Assembly: GCA_029817715.1 (NCBI GenBank)
Contig: JARUPY010000293.1
Location: forward strand, 24,849-88,848
Direction of reading: 5' to 3'
Source: Melastoma dodecandrum
Taxonomy: Eukaryota; Streptophyta; Magnoliopsida; Myrtales; Melastomataceae
Length of the DNA stretch: 64,000 nucleotides
Shown: positions 1-12,689 of the stretch, one piece after another
Position numbering within the stretch: the stretch's first letter is position 1
How the letters are laid out: each line of letters begins with the position of its first letter
The notes under the pieces: model-generated
The model's input: the letters and a program-made list of their open reading frames with translations, nothing else
What the model was told of the DNA's origin: nothing
Database searches by the model: none
Program-made: the position numbers and the translations under genes

Positions 1-1
1 G

Positions 2-1120
2 AAGATCAAGCCTTACACTAGGAAATGGGGAGCCCCCACGATGGACACCATCGACGAGTTGGAACTTGTCGTTAAGAACAAGGCGCCCGATTCTCTCCCC
101 AAGTGCGATGTTCACCATACTGTCCCAGCGGTCTTCTTCTCGACCGGGGGTTACACTGGGAACGTTTATCACGAGTTCAATGACGGGATTCTTCCCCTCT
201 ACATTACTTCGCAGCATCTTAATAAGGAGGTCGTGTTTGTGATACTCGAATACCATGACTGGTGGATCACCAAGTATGGCGACGTGGTTTCTCTTCTGTC
301 TAGCTATCCGGTGATAGACTTTTCGGGGGACAACAGGACGCATTGCTTCCTGGAAGCAATCGTGGGGCTGAGGATCCACGACGAGCTAACTGTGGATCCT
401 TCCTTGATGCAAGGAGGGAAGAAGGGGATCAAGGATTTCCGGGACATTCTCAATCGTGCCTATCAGCCTCGAATTGAAAGCTTGTTGAAAGAAGAGGAGC
501 GAGAGATGCAGCTCAACGCTGCAGAATCCCCTCTGACCCCGCTGTCAGTCATTCTGCCGACGAAACCGAAGCTGACCATTCTGTCACGAAATGGATCGAG
601 GGCAATCCTCAATCAAGATAGGCTGATCAAACTGGCTGAGGAAATTGGTTTTACAGTGGATGTTCTGAGACCGGATAAGACGACCGAGTTGGCGAAGATA
701 TACCGCGCGCTGAATTCAAGCGACGTGATGATCGGCGTGCATGGGGCCGCGATGACGCACTTCCTGTTCATGAGGCCCGGATCGGTGTTCATACAGGTAG
801 TTCCTCTAGGCACGGACTGGGCAGCGGAGACATACTACGGGGAGCCATCGAAGAAGCTCGGGCTGAAGTACATCGGGTACACGATACACCCAAAGGAGAG
901 CTCCCTGTACAAGGAATATGAGAGGAGCGACCCAGTCCTCATGGATCCTAACAGCGTGACGAAGAAAGGGTGGGAGTACACGAAGAAGATATATCTGGAC
1001 AGCCAGAATGTGGTACTGGATCTGAGAAGGTTCAGGAAGAGGCTGGTTCGACCATATCAGCATGCCAACGCCGCGAGAACCAGATTGCGTCGTTCCGGTC
1101 CCGGCACGTCGGTGGCGTAG
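2..1120 (+). CDS. Glycosyltransferase family 61 protein (xylan arabinosyl/xylosyltransferase-like), 5' part outside window
   Basis: The frame is open from base 2 to a TAG stop at 1118-1120, so the start lies upstream of the window; the first ATG seen (41) is internal. The 372 visible residues are the catalytic half of a plant GT61 (DUF563) enzyme. The diagnostic GVHGAAMTH motif is near residue 232 counted from the ATG at 41, followed by the conserved GSVFIQVVPLGTDWAAE stretch. Upstream is the STGGYTGNVYHEFND motif typical of this family. Plant GT61 enzymes are type II Golgi membrane proteins that add arabinose or xylose to xylan side chains or N-glycans; the membrane anchor would be in the missing N-terminus. 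The tail after about residue 325 is basic and poorly conserved. The exact sugar donor and acceptor cannot be told from sequence. Confidence 0.93.
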   Translation, partial: KIKPYTRKWGAPTMDTIDELELVVKNKAPDSLPKCDVHHTVPAVFFSTGGYTGNVYHEFNDGILPLYITSQHLNKEVVFVILEYHDWWITKYGDVVSLLSSYPVIDFSGDNRTHCFLEAIVGLRIHDELTVDPSLMQGGKKGIKDFRDILNRAYQPRIESLLKEEEREMQLNAAESPLTPLSVILPTKPKLTILSRNGSRAILNQDRLIKLAEEIGFTVDVLRPDKTTELAKIYRALNSSDVMIGVHGAAMTHFLFMRPGSVFIQVVPLGTDWAAETYYGEPSKKLGLKYIGYTIHPKESSLYKEYERSDPVLMDPNSVTKKGWEYTKKIYLDSQNVVLDLRRFRKRLVRPYQHANAARTRLRRSGPGTSVA

Positions 1121-1843
1121 AGATCGATTTATGTAAATCCGTTGTCACCTTTTCTTTATTGAATTCATTCTTTCATACCCGGGGGTTTTAACATTGAAGA
1201 GGAGTAGGCTGTTCTTTTCTTGTTTATTATACAGAAAACCAGTGAGAGAGATTCAACATCATCATCATCATCTTCTTCTTCTTCTTCTTCTTCTTCTTCT
1301 GTACAAAGTGAGTTGAACAATTAAAAAAGTAAACACACTGTAATTACTGCATCATGGCATCACCCTCCTCATCTCCATTGTCCTGATGACCTTTGATGAA
1401 AATGATGAGATGGGCCGTGGGGGGCAGACAGGCCTTCCTTTGACTATATTAATTTAGTCCATCCCTGAAGAAAACACCATCATTAAACAAATGTAAAACC
1501 CAGATTCTCCTTCACTGACTATTTCGATATTTTTGAAAAAAAAAAGAACATTCTTTCTTGATCCCAAATCGAGTATCAAAGTAAATTTAGGGGGAGAAGA
1601 AAATTAAAAAAAAAAAGAGTAATTGGGGGGGTAATCTAATCTAATCTCCCCAATAAAAGGTTGAATCTGCTTCCTAATTTTGAAAAAAAAAAGAAAAGAA
1701 TGAAGAAGATTTTTTTTTTTACACGAACTTAGATTTTTCTGTTACTTTTTTTGGGGGTCGTGTTGTTTTGTTTGATCTGCGGATGGATTGTTTGGTTTGG
1801 TTTCTGACAATCCACTCTCCGAATTCAAGCAAGAAGAGAAAAG
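1121..1843. other. Intergenic region between GT61 and MADS-box gene
   Basis: This stretch holds the presumed 3' UTR of the GT61 gene and the promoter and 5' UTR of the MADS-box gene. It is AT-rich with several poly-A and poly-T runs. The only defined feature is the ATC/TTC microsatellite at 1258-1300. No open frame with a recognisable product is present. Confidence 0.6.
1258..1300. repeat. Compound microsatellite (ATC)n(TTC)n
   Basis: Five ATC units are followed directly by about nine TTC units with no interruption. It lies about 140 bp downstream of the GT61 stop, probably in its 3' UTR or just beyond. Confidence 0.9.
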
Positions 1844-2927
1844 ATGGGAAGAGGAAGAATCGAACTGAAGAAGATTGATAACGTCAGCAACCGCCTCGTC
1901 ACCTTCTCCAAGCGTCGCAACGGCCTCTTCAAGAAGGCTCGGGAACTCTCCGTCCTTTGTGACGCTGAGGTCGGCATCATCGTCTACTCCAGCTCCGGGA
2001 AGCTCTACGAATTCGCCAGCCATGGGTGAGACCCCCCCCCCCCCTCCCCCTCCTCGTGTCCTTAAATCTCTGATCGTAAAAGGATCGGTTATGATCGTCG
2101 TGAGATATTCGTTTTTCTCTTTTGTGTGTGCCTCAAGGATGCCGCATATCCTTTTGAGGCGCAAAGGATGCCGATGTCAGTCCGATGATACGTCCGTCGC
2201 TCCCCCGCCACCTCCTGTGAGCACTGGGGTATGTATTTTCTTGCAGGAGGCTAGCTCGCTTGCTCGCTCTTTTCGTCTTGGTTGACAATGACAGTTGCTT
2301 TTTTCTTGTAGGATTTCCAGCTGCTAGGCGAGATTGATCACTTGAAAAAAGAATCCGCTAACCTTCAGAAGACCGTGATGTGAGTTTCACCATCCTACTC
2401 GGCTTTGAATTGATTCTCGCCTTCAATTTCAATAAAAAAGTTTTATTTGCTCTGTATAGGATGATGCTCGGCAAGGAGCTCGACGGCCTGAGCTACGAGG
2501 ATCTTCGGCATTTGCACAGTCAAGTACGCGATGGCCTCCACTCCATTGAACGCGCCAAAGTATATACCTAAAACCTACAGGAGAATACATTCGATGCCCC
2601 ATGACGAAACTCTAAAATTGTGTTTGAAAAAATGGCCAATGCAGGAGGCAATCATAGTGCAGGAACTCAGGCAGTCGACCTTGAAGGCACAAACGCTTTC
2701 TACCGAAAACGAGGCCTTGCGGAGACAGGTAAAAACCTCCCTGAACTGGTTCCGAAACTCAGCACCCAAAATGTTAATGTTGTTCCCTCTTACAGAGCCA
2801 AATACTTGAAGGGGGAGTACCAAGGCTGGAATACCATCCTCTGAATTCGAGAATAGCTGCGGCAGAACCGATGAACAACAGATTGACGACTACGACAGCC
2901 GAGATTTTACCTCTGCAGTTAATATGA
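1844..2927 (+). CDS. MIKC-type MADS-box transcription factor, 6 exons, 214 aa
   Basis: Exons inferred: 1844-2025, 2138-2216, 2312-2379, 2460-2559, 2645-2728, 2796-2927. Every junction is GT-AG and all phases agree, giving 645 nt. Exon 1 (182 nt) encodes the MADS DNA-binding domain, residues 1-60, starting [13 protein letters not shown]. Exon 2 (79 nt) is a diverged I-region ending in five prolines. Exons 3-5 encode the K-box coiled coil that mediates dimerisation ([30 protein letters not shown]). Exon 6 is a short C-terminal domain ending in PLQLI. The 182, 79 and 100-nt exons match classic MIKC sizes, while the usual two 42-nt exons are fused into one of 84 nt. MIKC proteins act in the nucleus as dimers or tetramers on CArG boxes. 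The K-box tail resembles AGL15/AGL18, but the clade is not settled. Introns are unusually short (80-112 bp). Confidence 0.9.
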
Positions 2928-5026
2928 CCGATGGATGGGTGGATTTCTAGGCTGTACACATTGAGATTTAGGATGGATAGGAGTGACGAGTCCCTCCTTA
3001 TCATCTTCTTTTTTAGAAAATTTGAATTTGATTTTCTCTGGATTGTTTAGTTAAAGAAGATTAGATTCCTTCTCAAAAAAATATTTTCCCTTCTATTAAA
3101 AAAACGTGCTAGTACAAAAACGTGAGTTCAGTGCCAGGAATTCGAATTTACGGACGATGTTAAAAATGACCAAATCATCTCATCCATCGTTGCCAAGTCC
3201 AAAACAGCGACTTCAAGGCGTCAACAGGGCGTGAGTGGCCCTTCTTCTTCCCCATGGAGCGTGCTCGAGGTCGAGGTAGAAGTCGAGCTCCAGATGGAGG
3301 TTAAGGTTGAGCTGGTCTGAGGTAGAGAGTGCGCCAAACGAGTATTAAGAAGTCATCGATTTAGATAAGCGATGAGTTAAAAATGAGAAATGGTTTAACG
3401 ATTAATTTTTCTTAAATCGTTTTAATAATTATAAAGCTTCACTAACCCTATTTAATGAACTTTAAAATTAATTTGAAAAGCATCACTAATAATGTCTAAT
3501 GAGCACTAAAATTAATCTAAGCTTAATAAATTAGTTTAAAACTTGATTAACTATTATTAGTAAAATTGACAAAATATCGAGTTTGAAAATTTATGTTTGT
3601 TGCCTTAAAATCAATATTATAAATCTTTTGTTGCCTAACTTAGACGCCGAAAAATTTCCGAGCTTGTTTTATTTATTTATTTATCTTACGTGGATACAAA
3701 ATATTGGTTTTTTGCCCGATCTTTGGGTCGATTTTCATTTTTTTCATAACATTTAATAATATTACTTTTGTGGCCTTAAATCGATATTATAAATTTTTAT
3801 GGCCTTAAATGCCTTCATCGGACTTCAAATAATTTTCAATATGATCTCTTTTATTTTTTTTTATCTTACGCTTAATATTTGACAAAAATACAACTTTCGT
3901 TATGATTTAGGCATTTAAATTAGGCCACAAAAATTTATAATATCGATTTAAGGCCATAAAAAGAAATATTGTTAAATGTTATGACAAAAAAAAAAGAACT
4001 AAAGTTCGGGAAAAAACCAATATTTTGTATCACGTAAGATAAAGAGAAATAATTAAAACAAGCCACATGATTTCCATTACTCAAGACGACGTCTAAGTTA
4101 GCCACAAAATATTAACAATATTGATTTAAGGCCACAAACATAACTTTACCTAAAGTTCGAGCCACAAATCGATATTTTGTCTAAAATTTAAATGCTAAAG
4201 AAATAACTTTGTATCACACGATTGTCCAGTTAGATATAAGTTAGTTTAGTTTTGAGGAAAAATGCTATATAGATGTTAGTTTAGATATACGTTCCAAATT
4301 TGATGTTTGCATATATATTTGGACAAAGGAAGACCGCAAAATTGAATGTAAGAATTCATCTTAATATGTCTCCTATACAATTCTTGGTTTCTATAAAGGA
4401 AATATTGTTTGTGGGAGAGATGTGGTGAATTATGATCGTGTGCCAATAAAGAGATTAAGTTTACTAATTATAAAGGTAAAGATAGCATGTATACGTCATC
4501 ATGAACTCGCTGTTTGTAATAACGAAGTCTTTACGTAAATAAAAAGACTTTTTCTCGAACTAAACATATGTACAAACAAAGCTCTCCAAATACATTATTA
4601 ACATTGTTTCCTAAACTAACAGTGACACGATGCGTGAAATGTGTAAAGGAGGGTGTGCCGTGCTTTTTCATGGAAAAGCGGCCGGCATGCGTCGCCGGTT
4701 ATCAGGAAAAGTCGAAGAGCCTTTTCCTCTCCTTTTCGGCTATAAATAATGAGGATGGCGATGATGATGTTTTAGTTAATTTCCTTTTTTTTTTTCAATA
4801 ATATAACATATGCTTAGGAGCAGCAACAACAACAACAAACACCCACAGCATGATGTGATGATTTACAGCTCGATGAAATGAACCAAACAAGGACAAAGCA
4901 TGCATTGCAACCATCCTCCCTCATCCACTACCATTTTAAAAAATCATCAAGAACAAGAGAGTCAAATCGTATCAATATGTCGTATCAATCTCAGGGATAT
5001 TATATTAGTACGTCCCTACTTACGTA
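2928..5026. other. AT-rich intergenic region
   Basis: No supported gene lies here. The main structure is the large inverted repeat at 3568-4181. The last few hundred bases (about 4800-5026, with a CAACAA run near 4827) are probably the 3' UTR of the minus-strand MIZ1-like gene. Confidence 0.6.
3568..4181. repeat. 614-bp imperfect palindrome (fold-back element or hairpin locus)
   Basis: The left outer end (3568-3580, GACAAAATATCGA) is the reverse complement of the right outer end (4169-4181). Inner blocks also mirror each other: TTAAATCGATATTATAAATT near 3776 pairs with AATTTATAATATCGATTTAA near 3924, and the left ATCTTACGTGGATACAAAATA near 3682 pairs with the right TATTTTGTATCACGTAAGAT near 4020. 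Arms are about 250-290 bp around a spacer centred near 3875, with small indels. It looks like a fold-back or MITE-type element that has aged. No ORF is present. Confidence 0.8.
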
Positions 5027-5896
5027 TCATATTCTCAAGAGGAAGATGCTTAGCTCAGGCCCCCCGTTGCCCTCCGGGCTCAGCATGTAATAAGCCTCCG
5101 AGTCCCGGCTCCCGACCACGCGCTCGAACTTTGCTCTCATGTAAAGCAGCTCCCCCTCCGACTTCCCCCCCTCCTCCTCGATGATCGGTATCACCCCCGC
5201 CCCCACCGTTATGTTCTCTATCGTCCTGAACACGTGGAGGTCCAACGCCGTCGACTTCCGGGACGTCGCGTGCCCGCACTTGCGTCCGTTGCAGTACATT
5301 CTCCACCCTGGCTCGAGGAAGAGCTTGGCCGTCGGGCTGCGCTTCTCGCACTCAAGCGCGATCCTCACCAGCCCGGAGGACGACATCTCCCTAACGAGGG
5401 CGGACGTGGTGGTTGCGAGCTCGACCAGGAGGACGGGGTCGGACTGGGGATGCTCCTGTATGGAGAAGGAAACGTGTCCGCGGCGGGGTCCGAAGAGGGT
5501 CCCTGTGACCTTGCGTCCAAGGAGGGAGCCGACGTGGGGGGAAGGGGAGAGGGACAGCCATTTGCAGGGGGAGAAGGAGAGGCTTAGGTTGGCGGCAGGG
5601 AGAGAGAGGAAGCCGAGGAATGACTTCAGGAGGGAGGAGAGGCCTCCGTAGCCTGAGGAGGGTTGCCGTGCCTCCCCAGGGAAGACACCGAAAGGGACGG
5701 AGTTGTTGTGGGAGTGGGAGCCGGGGAAGTGCTTACGAGAGGCGGCGGTGGCGGCTGCAGTGACAGCATCGAATGATCTGGGATTGGTGGAATGGCAAAC
5801 TGAGGAAGAGGAGGAGGAAGGGATGAGTCTTCTGGCGGTCTTGAAGGTGTCGCTCCTCTGGAGGCTGCTGCTGCTGCTCACTTCATGGGGTTCCAT
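5027..5896 (-). CDS. MIZU-KUSSEI 1-like protein (DUF617), 289 aa
   Basis: A single-exon gene of 289 codons plus stop. Residues 1-130 are a low-complexity Ser/Ala-rich leader without a clear signal peptide. Residues about 132-289 form the plant-specific MIZ1 domain, with its hallmark blocks: GTLFGPRRGHVSFSIQEHP, SGLVRIALECEK, WRMYCNGRKCGHA, GELLYMRAKFERVVGSRDSE and NGGPELSIFLLRI at the end. The founding member in Arabidopsis is needed for root hydrotropism and associates with the ER; other paralogues have little-known roles. Intronless structure and about 290-aa length are normal for the family. Codon usage is GC-rich, unlike the surrounding intergenic DNA. Whether this is the MIZ1 orthologue or a paralogue cannot be decided here. 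Confidence 0.95.
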   Translation of the reverse strand: MEPHEVSSSSSLQRSDTFKTARRLIPSSSSSSVCHSTNPRSFDAVTAAATAASRKHFPGSHSHNNSVPFGVFPGEARQPSSGYGGLSSLLKSFLGFLSLPAANLSLSFSPCKWLSLSPSPHVGSLLGRKVTGTLFGPRRGHVSFSIQEHPQSDPVLLVELATTTSALVREMSSSGLVRIALECEKRSPTAKLFLEPGWRMYCNGRKCGHATSRKSTALDLHVFRTIENITVGAGVIPIIEEEGGKSEGELLYMRAKFERVVGSRDSEAYYMLSPEGNGGPELSIFLLRI

Positions 5897-6826
5897 TGCT
5901 GGTCGATGCTGGTGAATGCGTGTTGCTTGAAATAGAGGGCAGACAAAGAAAGGTGTGTTGTTATGATTATGTCCTAGGTAGGGGAGGGGGGGTGCGCGCC
6001 CACACTTAAATAAAAGAAGCTTGAGGGGGAGGGAGGATGAACACCATCATTCATTTCATTTCATTTATCTTTCTGTTGTTGACGTAATCACAATGGTGAA
6101 ATAAAAAAAATAAGCAAATGCTTTGAGTTGACAAAGGAAACGTGGTTTGTGAACAGAGACGGATTGTCACGTCGACATGAAACTGATACGTAATGAAGCT
6201 GCCCAAAAAGAGTATAATAATTCTGTGAAACTAAGGGAATGGAAACATTAGAGGATGACGAGGTTGTGTAAATCTTTCCTGGTTGGTTGGCCTAACCCTC
6301 CGACGATTGTCCAAGGTTGAAACACCTGTTCACAAGGACTAACAATATTTAAGAAAATAAACCATCCCCCACCACCACCACCCCCCCTGTCGTCATAGAA
6401 AAAAATATCCCTTAATCCTCCTCCAAAAAAAAAAAACAATAAATTCAGATGAAGATTCCTTACTTGGGGTTCATAAAACAACCCAGCAACTTCTTTTTCT
6501 TTTCCTCTTTCAGTTGATGGTGTTACAAGAAGTACAAATGAATTGAGTAATAATTGACAGTTCCCTCTGCTGCTCTTCTTCTCTGTTTTGTTCTCTCTTC
6601 AGAACTATCTGGGCAAAAGAAAGAAAGTGGTCTCTTTCTCTAAGAGGAGGAAGAAGAACAACAACAACAAAATTTAAAAAAAGGAATGGAGGGGGGGGGG
6701 GGTGAGGGGGATTGATTGACATTGTGAATGCAATTCTGAGTGAAAATGAGGCAGGAGACAGGGTGATTCCTCCCCTTAGCCTGCCCTTCCGACCTTACGC
6801 CCTAAGAAAGAAAGAATCTCTCTCTC
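5897..6826. other. Intergenic region between MIZ1-like promoter and NTRC 3' end
   Basis: It should hold the MIZ1-like promoter (minus strand) and the NTRC 3' UTR. There are low-complexity tracts: a poly-C/CCA run near 6365-6388 and a poly-G run near 6691-6702. A TATA-like CTTTTATTTAAG lies on the minus strand at about 6004-6015, 110 bp upstream of the MIZ1-like ATG. No coding region is supported. Confidence 0.5.
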
Positions 6827-11975
<5,149 letters not shown>

Positions 11976-12689
11976 GGATTGATTGCCCGTAGATGCAAAA
12001 TCGCGAGGCCCAGCCAACCGAGACCAAAACCCGAAGCCGAAGCCGTACAAAAACAGAAAGAAGAAGACGACAATTACACCTGCGGTTTCTTCTAGTATTT
12101 AAAACAAAAATTGTGAATATGATTCTCATTCTCATCTCATTCATAAAATACCAGAGTCATGGCTTTTTTTTTTCCCGCCCGATTTTTGGAGCTTTGCTCC
12201 GACTAATTCGGAGCCGACTCGGGTAGGACACCTGACTATGGTGGGTGAGTCTTCCAACAAGGGTGACTGCGTATGGTAGGTTTCGAACTCAAGATCTCCT
12301 TAAGCGAATCCAAACTCCTTACCACTTAGACCAACCCCACTGACTTTGTGTTGCGGTTATGAAATTGTAAAAACTTCGCGTTTAGCAGAAATGTTAATAA
12401 CGGAAGCGGCTAAACTTTCTCGCACGAAAGCTTCCGTTCAATACGAAACTTCGGCCGAGAATGCAAACGATGTTTCGTACTCTACGTACTTCATGTTGGT
12501 GGAATCGTGTTGGGGTTTGTTTCCATTTTCCTCCTCCTTCCTCTTTTTTCTCCTCCTCATGATGATGATCATTCATTTCATTCCATCCATGTGAACACCA
12601 CCTCGTTCCCTTTTCCTATGTTTCTTCCATTCCCTACTCCTCCCATGTAACTCCCCCCGGACTAGTCATCAGCCAGTCGCTCGTTAGTC
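11976..12689. promoter_or_regulatory. Divergent NTRC-HSFB3 promoter region
   Basis: 714 bp separate the two start codons, which face away from each other. A SINE occupies about 12165-12345. Toward HSFB3, at 12445-12452, the sequence GAAACTTC matches the GAAnnTTC core of a heat-shock element, within a longer GAA/TTC-rich stretch (12420-12460). This would fit stress control of the heat-shock factor gene, but two units alone are weak evidence. No TATA box is assigned with confidence. Confidence 0.5.
12165..12345 (-). mobile_element. tRNA-derived SINE
   Basis: Read on the minus strand it starts GGGGTTGGTCTAAGTGGTAA, containing a pol III A-box (GGTCTAAGTGG), then a B-box (GAGTTCGAAACC) about 35 bp later. 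It continues through a tRNA-unrelated body and ends in an A-run (the T-run at 12165-12173 on the plus strand). Length is about 180 bp. This is the layout of plant tRNA-derived SINEs. A target duplication was not convincingly found. Confidence 0.8.

Noticed and set aside
2026..2311. Joining MADS exon 1 directly to the exon at 2312
   Set aside because: The phases do not fit and a stop follows after four codons. Including 2138-2216 (79 nt) restores phase and canonical exon size.
5181..5651. Plus-strand ORF of 156 codons (and the ORF at 5234-5587)
   Set aside because: Lies entirely opposite the MIZ1-like coding sequence; its length follows from that gene's GC-rich codons.
11976..12050. Upstream in-frame ATG (12050) as the NTRC start
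   Set aside because: It would add 25 residues rich in Gly/Phe with no counterpart in NTRC; the ATG at 11975 opens a typical plastid transit peptide. The upstream start cannot be fully excluded.
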